Notes under the pieces: generated by a model
What the model was told of the DNA's origin: nothing
Seen by the model: the letters and a program-made list of their open reading frames with translations, nothing else
The model's database searches: none
Program-made: the position numbers and the translations under genes
DNA from: Poindextera sp965277425
GTDB lineage: Bacteria; Pseudomonadota; Alphaproteobacteria; Caulobacterales; Caulobacteraceae
Assembly: GCA_965277425.1 (NCBI GenBank)
Contig: CBDICR010000005.1
Coordinates: forward strand, 248,001-312,000
DNA length: 64,000 bases
Direction of reading: 5' to 3'
Part shown: one piece after another, positions 32,766-41,701 of the stretch
Layout of the letters: the number at the start of each line of letters is the position of its first letter
How positions within the stretch are numbered: the first letter of the stretch is position 1

Positions 32766-34739
32766 CTAGCGCGTCGTCGTCGCGGCCTTGACCGGAGCGC
32801 CCTGGGCGCCGGCCTGGGCGATGAGGCCGGCGCAGTCGGCGTTCTTGGTCAGGCCCGGATCGACGAAAGGCAGGATCGCCGCCAGCGGGCTCAAGACCGC
32901 GCCGAGCGCGACCGCCTCGGCGACCTGAACCCCGACCTGACCGGCCTTCACCCCGATTTTCGGCGACCTCAGCTTGCCGGTGACCGTGATCGGCGCTTTC
33001 AGCCGGATGAGCTGGAATTTTTTCGGGTGACCTGTCAGGGCCAGGTTCACGGTTTCCGCGCGCATATCGATCGACCCGGTGCCGGTCACCAGCACCGGAT
33101 CGGTGTCCAGAATCAGGGTGCGGGCGTCCAGCACGCCGTTCACGGCCTGGAAGCTGGCGACGGCGCAACGCACATTGGTCTGGCTCTGGCTTTTGGCCAG
33201 GTAGAGGCCAAGGCCCTTGATCACATCGACGCCCAGCAGCTCGGCCATGACCTGGCGGATCTCGCCATGCGGGCCAACCACCGTCAGGCTGCCGTTGGCG
33301 CTGGAGGCGGCGTCATGCACCGAGCCGCCGGAGCCGTGCAGCTTGGCGCGGGCCTCGATCAAGCCCTCGACGGCCGGCTGACCGCCGGTGTGGATGAAGT
33401 CTTCCATACGCAGGTTGACGATCCGAGCGTCGATATCGGTCAGCGGCACGTCGGGCCGCGCGTCGAGCCGGACATGCGCCGTCAGGTCGCCGTGCGGCAG
33501 GCTGAAGGACAGCGGATCGGCGCTCAGCACCCCGTGGTTCAGCGTCAGGGCGAGCGCGAAACTGGTCAGCGGCAGATCCTTGCCCGCCTGCACCGAGGCG
33601 GCGCGGTAGTGCAACACCGCGTCCATGACGCGAACGCGCACTACGTTCAGCTTGGCGTCGGGCAGAAGCCGACCCTCGCTCTTCAGCTTGGCGGCGTCGG
33701 CCTGCTGGGCCGGGGTCTTGGCGATGCCGGAGGTCGGCGCGCCGAGCAGCGAGCCCAGGTCGGCGATGTTGAGTTTGCGCGAGGCTAGGTTGGCATGCAG
33801 GTCGGGCCGGCCGTCCGCCTCGCGATAGACCTTGAAGACGCCTTCCAGGTCGCTGCCCCCGACATGGCCGGCGACATTGTGGAAGGTGTAGGTCGTGCCG
33901 TTGCGCAACAATTCGCCGGTCAGCCGATAGGCGGGGGTCGTCGGCAGGGCCAATCCGGTCAGATAGTAGAGGTTGGCGAAATTGGACCCCGAGACGGTCA
34001 GGGCGGTCCGGATCTGGCCGAAGTCGAACGGCTTGGGCAGCTCGCCATGGGCGATGACCTGAGTCGCTCCGGCGCGAATATTGGCGTCGAATGGATAGGG
34101 CTGGTCGTGGCGCACATTCATCAGGCTCGCGCCCGAGATGCTGACCAGGAAGGGCTCGCGATTGATCGAGCCGTTGCCGACCAGACGAAAGGAGCCGCCC
34201 CCCGCGCCGCTCTCATTGGACTGCATCGTACCGACAATGGTCAGGCCGCGCGTCTTGTCGACGAAATCGAGATGGCCGTCGTGAATGATGAAGTCCTGGA
34301 TCGGCGGCAGCTTGGCTGGCGCCGCGCTGCGTCCGAACTGCCAGTTGATCCGGTTGTCAGCGCCGCGATACAGCTGGATGTCCGGCCGCTCGGCATCGAC
34401 CAAGGGCAGCTCGACGCGGCCGACGAGCAGGGGCAGGAGCTTGGCGGACACGGTCAGCCGGTCGATGTCGGCGAGGTCGCCGCCGCCCATCCAGGCCGGA
34501 TTACCGATCTTCAGCCCGTTTATGGTGATGGTGGGCGTCCAAGACCAGAGATGAACATTGAGGTCGCCGTCGATGCGCACCCGCCGCCCGGTTCTGGCCG
34601 AGGCTTCACGCGCGATCGGTCCGCGCAGCATGTTCCAGTTGAACCAGTTCAGGAAAAGGACGAGCGCCAGGATCAGCAGGCTCGAAATGCCGAGCCCCCA
34701 CCAGACCTTGCGAGGTATGCGCTGCAGACCCGTCGCCAT
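32766..34739 (-). CDS. AsmA family envelope protein
   Basis: The 657-residue protein has one N-terminal membrane anchor (about 12-32, WWGLGISSLLILALVLFLNW) followed by a long beta-rich periplasmic region. The early segment RIDGDLNVHLWSWTPTITIN and the C-terminal AsmA_2-type domain are family features; the latter includes VHDAASSANGSLTVVGPHGE and SIDMRAETVNLALTGHPKKF. AsmA-like proteins are thought to carry phospholipids between envelope membranes or to influence outer-membrane assembly. The C-terminus ends in an Ala-rich tail with two Cys residues (KNADCAGLIAQAGAQ). It is a single gene. Confidence 0.88.
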   Translation of the reverse strand: MATGLQRIPRKVWWGLGISSLLILALVLFLNWFNWNMLRGPIAREASARTGRRVRIDGDLNVHLWSWTPTITINGLKIGNPAWMGGGDLADIDRLTVSAKLLPLLVGRVELPLVDAERPDIQLYRGADNRINWQFGRSAAPAKLPPIQDFIIHDGHLDFVDKTRGLTIVGTMQSNESGAGGGSFRLVGNGSINREPFLVSISGASLMNVRHDQPYPFDANIRAGATQVIAHGELPKPFDFGQIRTALTVSGSNFANLYYLTGLALPTTPAYRLTGELLRNGTTYTFHNVAGHVGGSDLEGVFKVYREADGRPDLHANLASRKLNIADLGSLLGAPTSGIAKTPAQQADAAKLKSEGRLLPDAKLNVVRVRVMDAVLHYRAASVQAGKDLPLTSFALALTLNHGVLSADPLSFSLPHGDLTAHVRLDARPDVPLTDIDARIVNLRMEDFIHTGGQPAVEGLIEARAKLHGSGGSVHDAASSANGSLTVVGPHGEIRQVMAELLGVDVIKGLGLYLAKSQSQTNVRCAVASFQAVNGVLDARTLILDTDPVLVTGTGSIDMRAETVNLALTGHPKKFQLIRLKAPITVTGKLRSPKIGVKAGQVGVQVAEAVALGAVLSPLAAILPFVDPGLTKNADCAGLIAQAGAQGAPVKAATTTR

Positions 34740-34778
34740 GCTTATGCCGAAACCTTAAGAACCCCGGTGCTTAACGCC

Positions 34779-35426
34779 TCAGCGATCACATCTTTCCGTC
34801 TGGCCTGAAACACCGGCGTTGCGAGGCCCGGCGACCGGAAATTCCAGCCGGCAAAGGACGCCGCCTTCGATGGTTGTGGACAAGGCGCCGCGCACCTGGG
34901 CAGCCAGGCCCGCGACCAGCCAAAGTCCGAGCCGGCCCTTCTCGATGGCCTGCGGATCATAGCCCTGGCCGTCGTCGCTGACACTCAATGCGGCGCGGTC
35001 GCCCAGGCGTTCAAGTTCGATCCGGATCACGCCGCTGCGCTCGCCCGGAAAGCCGTGGGCGATGGCGTTCAGCACAAGCTCGTTGACGATCAGGGCCAGG
35101 GCCGAGGCATGGTTTTCAGAGGCCGGCGTCGGCTGGACCGACAGCGCGATCTCGATCGGCCGGTTCGCGGCGAGGCGGCGCCAATGGGCGGCCATGTCTT
35201 CAAGATAGGCGCCGAAGTCCTCGGACCTCGGGCTGTGCAGCCGATGCTGCAGCACGCCCAGCGCCTGCACCATCTCCAGCATCCAGCCTAGCTGCCGGCG
35301 GCTGTCAGGCTCGTCGGCCCGCTGCAGCCGCATCCGGGTGAGGGTGGAAAGCAGCTGAAAGATGTTGGCGAGCTTGTGCCGCGTTTCGGCCTGACGCTCC
35401 GGATCGCTCTCGCCTGCCTCGCTCAC
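34779..35426 (-). CDS. small HisKA_2-type histidine kinase-like protein
   Basis: The start is placed at the GTG at 35426 (VSEAGESDPERQ, 215 residues); the frame continues upstream with Arg/His-rich residues unlike the family. The dimerisation/phosphoacceptor helix reads ETRHKLANIFQLLSTLTRMR (about 15-34), with His in the expected place. The ATPase core has LALIVNELVLNAIAHGFPGE (about 110-129) and LSVSDDGQGYDPQ. It lacks sensor, membrane and receiver domains, so it must be a soluble partner or phosphotransfer-type protein. It is divergent from the trehalose operon, which could hint at stress signalling; that is inference. Confidence 0.75.
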   Translation of the reverse strand: MSEAGESDPERQAETRHKLANIFQLLSTLTRMRLQRADEPDSRRQLGWMLEMVQALGVLQHRLHSPRSEDFGAYLEDMAAHWRRLAANRPIEIALSVQPTPASENHASALALIVNELVLNAIAHGFPGERSGVIRIELERLGDRAALSVSDDGQGYDPQAIEKGRLGLWLVAGLAAQVRGALSTTIEGGVLCRLEFPVAGPRNAGVSGQTERCDR

Positions 35427-35567
35427 GCGTCTATGATGCCTTCGTGGATGCCGCGCAGAGCTTTGGCGCAAAAACGCCGGCGGCGCGACGACACTTTTCG
35501 GTGAAGGCGAGCCTTCGCGGCCCTATCATCCGGCGATCAGAATCGCTTGGGCGTCAAAGGAGATGCG

Positions 35568-36365
35568 ATGCAGCGCGCGGGAGCCAACCGAACCGGGACG
35601 ACACTGGGCGCCAGCGAGCCTCCGGAACGGGCGGGACCACTGCGTTTGGAGGGCGTGGCGCTGTTTCTCGACCTCGATGGGGTGCTGGCGCCGATTTCGG
35701 CCCGTCCGGAGGATGTGCGGCCGGAGACCGCGCGCACCAGGCTGCTCAAGGCGCTGCAGGACGCACTCGGCGGCCGGCTGGCGGTGATCAGCGGCCGCAC
35801 GCTCGCCGAGCTCGACCGCATATTGGACGGCGCCGTCGCGGCGGTGGCCGGGGTGCACGGGCTGGAGAGACGGCGCGGCGACGGCCGCGTCTGGCGCGCC
35901 GCGCCAAGCCGAGCCCTGGCCGGCGCGCGGGCGGCGCTTGAGCCTCTTGTCCAGGCCTGGCCGGGGGTCGAGATCGAGGACAAGGGCTTGAGCCTGGCCG
36001 TCCATTATCGCGCGGCGCCGGCGGCGCTGAGCGCTATAAGCGAGGCGGTGGGGCGCCTGACCCCGACCGACGAACTGATCGTCCAATGGGGGCAGATGGT
36101 GGCCGAACTGCGTACGCCGGGTCCCGACAAGGGCGACGCGCTAGCCGCCTTCATGGCCGAGCCGCCCTTCGCCGGCGCGCGGCCGGTCTTTGTCGGCGAC
36201 GACCTGACCGATGAGCACGGCTTCGCCGCGGCGAGCGCGGCCGGCGGCTTCGGCGTGCTGGTGGGGCCACCTCGGGCCACCGCCGCGCGCCTGCGGCTGG
36301 ACAATGTGGCGGCGGTCTTCGACTGGCTGAACGCGGCCGTCTCGAGCGGTGAGACGGCGGCATGA
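35568..36365 (+). CDS. otsB: trehalose-6-phosphate phosphatase
   Basis: The start at 35568 follows AAAGGAG by 5 nt; an in-frame ATG at 35547 lacks such a site. The 265-residue HAD enzyme has FLDLDGVLAPIS (motif I, Asp nucleophile), RLAVISGRTLAELD (motif II), GVHGLERR, and the late motif FVGDDLTDEHGF. It removes phosphate from trehalose-6-phosphate made by OtsA. The motif I has DGV instead of DGT, a tolerated change. It is the first gene of an operon with ATGA overlaps to the GH15 gene. Confidence 0.93.
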   Translation: MQRAGANRTGTTLGASEPPERAGPLRLEGVALFLDLDGVLAPISARPEDVRPETARTRLLKALQDALGGRLAVISGRTLAELDRILDGAVAAVAGVHGLERRRGDGRVWRAAPSRALAGARAALEPLVQAWPGVEIEDKGLSLAVHYRAAPAALSAISEAVGRLTPTDELIVQWGQMVAELRTPGPDKGDALAAFMAEPPFAGARPVFVGDDLTDEHGFAAASAAGGFGVLVGPPRATAARLRLDNVAAVFDWLNAAVSSGETAA

Positions 36366-38167
36366 TGGAGGAGACCGCCGACGATCTCGATCTCGCGCCT
36401 ATCGGCAACTGTGCGGTCAGCGCGCTGATCGACCGGCTGGGGCGCTATGTCTGGGCCTGCGTCCCCCGCTTCGATTCCGATCCGGTCTTTTCCAGCCTGC
36501 TCAGCGACCGCGATCCCGGCGACGCCGCCACGCGAGGAACCTGGGCGGTCGATATGATCGATCTGGCCGAAGTGCGGCAGGAGTATTTGCGCAACACCGC
36601 CGTCCTGCGCACCGAGCTGGTGGACTCCCATGGCGCGGCGCTGGAGATCCTCGATTTCTCGCCGCGCTACGGCCAGTTCGGGCGCATCTATAGGCCAACC
36701 GCCTTCATCCGCATCATCCGGCCCCTGGCCGGCGCGCCGAACATCCGCATCCGGTTGGCGCCCACCGCCGACTGGGGCGGCCGTGCGGCCGAGCGCACAT
36801 CCGGCTCCAACCATATCCGCTTCCTCTGCTCCGACCTGACCCTGCGGATGACCACCAACTGCCCGGTCTCCCACATCCTGCACGCGCGCACCTTCCGGCT
36901 GGAGCAGGATCTGGCCATGTTCCTGGGCCCGGACGAAGGCCTCGACGCCGATGTCCTGACCACCTGCGAGCGCATGCTGCGCGAAACGGCCAGCGGCTGG
37001 AGCGAGTGGGTGCGCACGCTCTCGGTGCCGCTGGAATGGCAGACGGTGGTGATCCGCGCCGCCATCGCGCTGAAGCTCTGCGCCTATGAGGAGACCGGCG
37101 CCATCGTGGCGGCCATGACCACCTCCATCCCCGAGGCGCCGCACTCGGGGCGCAACTGGGACTATCGATACTGCTGGCTTCGCGACGCCTATTACGTGGT
37201 CCAGGCGCTCAACCGTCTGGGCGCGGCGGACATGCTGGAGAACTATCTGCGCTATCTGCGCAACCTGATCGACCAGTCGAAAGGCGGCCATATCCAGCCG
37301 GTCTATGGCGTCGGCTTAGAGCCGGCGCTGGGCGAACGCATCGTCGAGGCCCTGCCCGGCTTTCGCGGCATGGGGCCGGTGCGCGCCGGCAACCAGGCGC
37401 ACGAGCATCTGCAGCACGACGTCTACGGACAGATCATCCTGTCGTCGGTGCAAGCCTTCTTCGATCAGCGCCTGCTGCGCCCCGCGACGGTCGAGGACTT
37501 CCAGGCCCTGGAGAAGGTGGGCGAACGCGCCTTTCTGCTGCACGCCGAACCCGATGCCGGGCTTTGGGAATTTCGCACCCGCGCCCGCGTGCACACCTAT
37601 TCCGCGGTCATGTGCTGGGCGGCCTGCGACCGGCTGGCCAACGCCGCCGAGGCGCTGGACCTGGCCGACCGCGTCGCCTATTGGCGCGACCGCGCCAAGA
37701 CCGTCCGCGCCCGCATCGAAACGGAGACCTGGAACGCCGAGAAGGACCGTTTCGCCGGCAGTTTCGGCGGCGACGAACTCGACGCCAGCCTGCTGCAGAT
37801 GATCGATGTCCGCTTCCTTGCGCCGGACGATCCCCGGCACCTGAAGACCTTCGCGGCCATCGAGCGGGAGCTGAAGCGCGGCCCCTATCTGATGCGCTAC
37901 GCCGACGACGATTTCGGCGAACCGGAGACGGCGTTCAACGTCTGCACCTTCTGGTTCATCGAGGCGCTGCACCTGAGCGGACGCGGGATCGAGGCGCGGC
38001 AGCTGTTCGAAAAGATGCTCAGCCATCGCACGTCCGCGGGCCTGCTTTCGGAGGATATCGGCCTCGATGACGGCCGACTGTGGGGCAACTATCCGCAGAC
38101 CTATTCCCTGGTCGGACTGATCAACTGCGCCACCCTGCTCTCGCGACCGTGGAGTTCGGTCAGATGA
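36362..38167 (+). CDS. glycoside hydrolase family 15 protein (glucoamylase/trehalase type)
   Basis: The 601-residue protein has the N-terminal beta-sandwich (IGNCAVSALIDRLGRYVWAC) and an (alpha/alpha)6 barrel. Barrel segments include SGRNWDYRYCWLRDAYYVVQ (about 260-279), GVGLEPALGER, GPVRAGNQAHEHLQHDVYGQ and CTFWFIEALHLSGR. These are the conserved blocks of bacterial GH15 proteins, some of which are trehalases and others glucoamylases. There is no signal peptide, so it is cytoplasmic. It overlaps otsB upstream and otsA downstream by 4 bp each. A hydrolase between the two trehalose-synthesis genes suggests turnover of trehalose or supply of glucose, unproven. Confidence 0.9.
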   Translation: MMEETADDLDLAPIGNCAVSALIDRLGRYVWACVPRFDSDPVFSSLLSDRDPGDAATRGTWAVDMIDLAEVRQEYLRNTAVLRTELVDSHGAALEILDFSPRYGQFGRIYRPTAFIRIIRPLAGAPNIRIRLAPTADWGGRAAERTSGSNHIRFLCSDLTLRMTTNCPVSHILHARTFRLEQDLAMFLGPDEGLDADVLTTCERMLRETASGWSEWVRTLSVPLEWQTVVIRAAIALKLCAYEETGAIVAAMTTSIPEAPHSGRNWDYRYCWLRDAYYVVQALNRLGAADMLENYLRYLRNLIDQSKGGHIQPVYGVGLEPALGERIVEALPGFRGMGPVRAGNQAHEHLQHDVYGQIILSSVQAFFDQRLLRPATVEDFQALEKVGERAFLLHAEPDAGLWEFRTRARVHTYSAVMCWAACDRLANAAEALDLADRVAYWRDRAKTVRARIETETWNAEKDRFAGSFGGDELDASLLQMIDVRFLAPDDPRHLKTFAAIERELKRGPYLMRYADDDFGEPETAFNVCTFWFIEALHLSGRGIEARQLFEKMLSHRTSAGLLSEDIGLDDGRLWGNYPQTYSLVGLINCATLLSRPWSSVR

Positions 38168-39543
38168 GCCGGCTGATCGTCGTCTCCAACCGCATCTCCA
38201 GGCCGTCCGGCCGCGGCGCCGCCCAGACCGGCGGCCTGGCCATGGCGCTGACGGCGGGTTTGCGCGCCTATAACGGCCTGTGGTTCGGCTGGAGCGGCGC
38301 AACGATCCCTGAGTTCACCGGCGAGATCACCACGACCAAGTCCGACGGCGTCACCATCGCCACGATCGACCTCGAAGACATCGACGTTCAGGAATATTAC
38401 AACGGCTATGCCAACAAGACGCTCTGGCCGGTCTTCCACTACCGCATCGATCTGGCCGCCTATGACCGCTCGTTCAATGAGGGGTACGACCGGGTCAACC
38501 GCCGCTTCGCCGAGACCATCCGCCCCCTGATCGCGCCGGACGACATCGTCTGGATCCACGACTATCACCTGATCCCCATGGCCCGCGAACTGCGCCGGCT
38601 GGGGGTGAAGAACCGGATCGGCTTCTTCCTGCACGTGCCCTGGCCGGCGCGCCAGCTGGTCACCACCTTGCCCCGGCATCGCCAGCTGGTGGAGGCGCTG
38701 TTCGACTACGACCTGATCGGCTTTCAGACCACCGAATGGCTGGAGGCGTTCGAGGACTATCTGGTGCACGAAGTGGGCGGCAGCGTCATGGGCGATGGGG
38801 TCCTGGAGGCGTTCGGAAAATCCGTCCGCGCCGGCGCCTTCCCGATCGGCATCGACGCGGAGGAGTTCGCCGTCCAGGTGCGTTCGGCGACCGCGACGCG
38901 CATGTACGACCGCATGGCCGCCCAGTCGGTGTTCCGCTCGATGATCATCGGCGTCGACCGGCTGGACTATTCCAAGGGCCTGGACGACCGCTTCCGTGGT
39001 TTCGAGCTTTTCCTGCAGGACAATCCGGATTTTCACGGCAAGGTCTTCATGCTGCAGATCGCGCCGCTGTCGCGCGACGAGGTCGGCGCCTATCAGGACA
39101 TCCGCACCCGGCTCGACACGCTGTCGGGCCGCATCAACGCCGCCTTCGCCGACACCGACTGGTCGCCCGTCCGCTACGTGAACCGCAACTATCGGCGCGA
39201 CGAGCTGGCCGGGGTCTATCGCGCCGCCCGCGTCGGCCTGGTCACGCCGCTCCGCGACGGGATGAACCTGGTGGCGAAGGAATATATCGCCGCGCAGAAC
39301 CCCGAGGACCCCGGGGTGCTGATCCTTTCGCGCTTCGCAGGCGCGGCCCTGCAGATGAAAGAGGCGCTGATCGTCAATCCGTTCAGCCACGAAGAACTGT
39401 CCGAAGCGCTGAAACGGGCCCTGACCATGAACCTGAGCGAACGCAAGCGGCGCTATGAGGCCCTGTTCGCGGGGGTGAAGACGAACGACGTGACCGCATG
39501 GCGGGAATCGTTCGTCAGCGCCCTGGAAGCGACGCGCGGATAA
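38164..39543 (+). CDS. otsA: trehalose-6-phosphate synthase
   Basis: The start at 38164 overlaps the GH15 stop (ATGA); the longer frame from 38080 lies inside GH15. The 459-residue GT20 enzyme begins MSRLIVVSNRISRP, with GGLAMALTAGLR, WIHDYHLIPMARELRRLG, GFFLHVPWPA, FPIGIDAEEF, VDRLDYSKGLDDRFRGFE and TPLRDGMNLVAKEYIAAQ. All are canonical OtsA motifs for binding UDP-glucose and glucose-6-phosphate. It makes trehalose-6-phosphate, an osmoprotectant precursor, in the cytoplasm. It is the last gene of the otsB-GH15-otsA operon and converges with the TPM gene 17 bp away. Confidence 0.96.
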   Translation: MSRLIVVSNRISRPSGRGAAQTGGLAMALTAGLRAYNGLWFGWSGATIPEFTGEITTTKSDGVTIATIDLEDIDVQEYYNGYANKTLWPVFHYRIDLAAYDRSFNEGYDRVNRRFAETIRPLIAPDDIVWIHDYHLIPMARELRRLGVKNRIGFFLHVPWPARQLVTTLPRHRQLVEALFDYDLIGFQTTEWLEAFEDYLVHEVGGSVMGDGVLEAFGKSVRAGAFPIGIDAEEFAVQVRSATATRMYDRMAAQSVFRSMIIGVDRLDYSKGLDDRFRGFELFLQDNPDFHGKVFMLQIAPLSRDEVGAYQDIRTRLDTLSGRINAAFADTDWSPVRYVNRNYRRDELAGVYRAARVGLVTPLRDGMNLVAKEYIAAQNPEDPGVLILSRFAGAALQMKEALIVNPFSHEELSEALKRALTMNLSERKRRYEALFAGVKTNDVTAWRESFVSALEATRG

Positions 39544-39560
39544 GCGGTCTGTCGAGCGGG

Positions 39561-40241
39561 CTAGATCTCGCTGACGTCATCCGTCGCCGAACGCGCCGTC
39601 CCATCGCTCGGAAACTGCTCCGCCAGCGCCTTGCCGCACATCTCGACGGCCGCGATCAGCCCGCCGGCCGGATCGCCGGCGCGGATCTTGGCGGCGGCGG
39701 CCTTGATGGCGACGTTCCAATAGGCCTCGCCGACCTTTTCGTGGATGTCCTGGTCGGCGAGAATCTCGACGCGCCGCTCGGCGGTGGAGGCATAGATCAT
39801 CACGCCCGTCGGCGCGGCGGCGGCATGGCGGCGGTGGGCGAACTGTTCCAGCGCGCGGGCGTGGACATGGGCCTTTTTCACGAAGCCCGGCGTCAGCCAC
39901 CGGCGGATCGGCGGGATCGAGGCCAGGGCGAGCACAGCCACGAACAGGATGATCTGCGCCACCGCATAGGCGACGACCGCGGCCATGGTCGCGGCGTCCA
40001 TCGCGCCGGCATGGGCCGCTGTCCAGCCGCCCTGCAGAGGCGAAAGCAGCATGGCCGGCCGCAAACCCAGGGCCAAGGCGAGCGATGGGCCAAGCAGGGC
40101 GACCACCGCGGCCCAGGCCAGCGGCACCTCGCGGTAGGCGGCGCTTTCGCGGGCGACGATGCAGAAGATCTCGCCGCTGGTCGCGGCCTCCGCTTGCGCG
40201 ATGGCGGCGTGCAGGCGGTCGTGGTCGGCCGGCTTCAGCAT
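39561..40241 (-). CDS. TPM-domain membrane protein
   Basis: I start at 40241 (MLKPADHDRLHAAIAQAEAA), 1 nt after the stop of the upstream TPM gene; the longer frame is Ala-rich shadow sequence. The 226-residue protein has a TPM-type domain split around two predicted membrane segments (about 38-58 and 85-115). Conserved segments are GEIFCIVARESAAYREVP early and GVMIYASTAERRVEILADQD (about 140-159) later. It ends in a soluble region. The function of this YgcG-related group is not settled; roles in membrane stress or photosystem-type repair are known only in distant relatives. It is the third gene of a lemA operon. Confidence 0.82.
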   Translation of the reverse strand: MLKPADHDRLHAAIAQAEAATSGEIFCIVARESAAYREVPLAWAAVVALLGPSLALALGLRPAMLLSPLQGGWTAAHAGAMDAATMAAVVAYAVAQIILFVAVLALASIPPIRRWLTPGFVKKAHVHARALEQFAHRRHAAAAPTGVMIYASTAERRVEILADQDIHEKVGEAYWNVAIKAAAAKIRAGDPAGGLIAAVEMCGKALAEQFPSDGTARSATDDVSEI

Positions 40242-40242
40242 C

Positions 40243-41001
40243 TCACCATCCCCCCGAGGCGCCGCCGCCGCCGAACGAGCCGCCCCCGCCGCTGAAGCCG
40301 CCGCCACCGCCGCCGCTGAAGCCGCCTCCCGCGCCGCCGCCGCCGTAACCGCCGCCCATGAACATGAACGGCAGGGCCCAAAACCCGCCGCCCCGCCGGC
40401 CGAACAGCGCGCGCATGGCCAGGACGACGAAGATCAGCAGGAAGATCACCGGGATCGGATTGGGGTGCGGGACCGGCTGTTGCGCGACCGCCTGCGCCTT
40501 GGCCTGGGCCTGGGCGGGATCCAGATCAAGCTGGTTGATGATGGCGTCGGTCCCGGCGACCACGCCGCCCTGGACGTCGCCGCCGCGGAACTTGGGCAAC
40601 ACCTGCTCCTGCAGGATGACGCTGGAAAGCGCGTCGGTCAGCACCGGCTCAAGGCCATAGCCGACCTCGATACGGACCTTATGCTCGGTCGGCGCGACAA
40701 TGAAGATCACGCCGTCGTTCTTGCCCTTCTGCCCAATGCCCCAGGCGCGGCCGAGCTGGTAGCCGTAATCCTCGATCTCATAGCCCTGCAGCGACGGCAG
40801 GGTGACCACAACCAGCTGGTCGCCGGTCTTCTGCTCCAGGGCGGCCAGCTTGGTGGCGAGGTGGGCCTGGGTCTGGGCCGAGAGCACGTGGGCGTCGTCG
40901 ACAACGCGGCCGGTGAGCGGCGGAAAGGTCGGGGCGGCCCGCGCGGGGACACCCGCCAGCACGAAGGCGGTGAGCGCGAGCGCGATCAGGGTGCGGATCA
41001 T
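40243..41001 (-). CDS. TPM-domain protein of the YgcG type with Gly-rich tail
   Basis: The 252-residue protein has a signal peptide (MIRTLIALALTAFVLAGVPARA). A periplasmic TPM domain follows (GRVVDDAHVLSAQTQAHLAT, QLVVVTLPSLQG, NDGVIFIVAPTEHKVRIEVG), then one membrane helix (about 185-200) and a tail rich in Gly-Gly-Gly-Phe/Ser repeats. This is the standard YgcG layout. The start is separated from the lemA stop by 4 bp, so they are co-translated. In other bacteria lemA and ygcG-type genes are paired and linked to envelope stress. Confidence 0.9.
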   Translation of the reverse strand: MIRTLIALALTAFVLAGVPARAAPTFPPLTGRVVDDAHVLSAQTQAHLATKLAALEQKTGDQLVVVTLPSLQGYEIEDYGYQLGRAWGIGQKGKNDGVIFIVAPTEHKVRIEVGYGLEPVLTDALSSVILQEQVLPKFRGGDVQGGVVAGTDAIINQLDLDPAQAQAKAQAVAQQPVPHPNPIPVIFLLIFVVLAMRALFGRRGGGFWALPFMFMGGGYGGGGAGGGFSGGGGGGFSGGGGSFGGGGASGGW

Positions 41002-41005
41002 GCCG

Positions 41006-41650
41006 CTATGGGCCGGGCGGCGGCGGAAAGCTGACCTTGGGCGCGGCCTGGGCTTCAGCCGTGGCCGCGAACATCTGCATCGGCTTTTCGGACTTGTAGA
41101 GCGTGCCGGCCCAGATCACGCCGGGGAAGGTGTGCAGATCGGTGTTGTAGACCCGCACCGCCTCGTTGAAGTCCCGCCGCGAGATGGCGATCCGGTTCTC
41201 CGTGCCCTCGAGTTGGGACTGCAAAGCGAGGAAATTCTCGTTCGACTTCAGGTCGGGATAGTTCTCGGTGATCGACAACAGGTGGCCGAGCACCCCGGAG
41301 AGCTGGTTCTGCGCCTGCTGATAGGCCTGGAACTTGGCCGGATCGGTCAGGGTCGAGGCATCGACCGAGACATGGGTGGCCTGGGCGCGGGCCTGGGTCA
41401 CCTGCACCAGGACGCTGCGCTCCTGCTGGGCGTAGCCCTGCACGGTGGCCACCAGGTTGGGCACCAGGTCGGCCCGGCGCTGGTATTGGGCCTGGACGTC
41501 GGCCCAGGCGGCCTGAGCCCGGCCTTCGTCGGTCGGTATGGTGTTGACGCCGCACCCCGCCAGCGCCAGCGGCGCGATAAGGGCGGCGAGCCAGACCCGC
41601 GATGCCGATGTCCTCAAGGCCCAAGCTCCCATCTGTTGCAGACCGTCCAC
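41006..41650 (-). CDS. lemA: LemA family lipoprotein
   Basis: The 214-residue protein carries an N-terminal lipoprotein signal with lipobox LALAGC (Cys at about residue 33). A long helical hairpin follows, with the LemA motifs QYQRRADLVPNLVATVQGYA (about 55-74), LGHLLSITENYPDLKSNENF and NRIAISRRDFNEAVRVYNTD. A Pro-rich C-terminus closes it. It should be anchored in the inner membrane and face the periplasm. It is the first gene of the lemA-TPM-TPM operon. The role of LemA is unknown in most bacteria. Confidence 0.92.
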   Translation of the reverse strand: MDGLQQMGAWALRTSASRVWLAALIAPLALAGCGVNTIPTDEGRAQAAWADVQAQYQRRADLVPNLVATVQGYAQQERSVLVQVTQARAQATHVSVDASTLTDPAKFQAYQQAQNQLSGVLGHLLSITENYPDLKSNENFLALQSQLEGTENRIAISRRDFNEAVRVYNTDLHTFPGVIWAGTLYKSEKPMQMFAATAEAQAAPKVSFPPPPGP

Positions 41651-41684
41651 GACCTTGAACGCCAGCTTAGCAGCAAACCGGCGC

Positions 41685-41701
41685 TCGTGATAAAGTCACG
41701 A
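41685..41701. terminator. short inverted repeat at the end of the RND operon
   Basis: TCGTGA (41685-41690) and TCACGA (41696-41701) flank TAAAG and overlap the stop codon of the outer-membrane factor gene. The 6-bp stem is weak and lacks a T-run, so termination here is doubtful. Confidence 0.25.
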
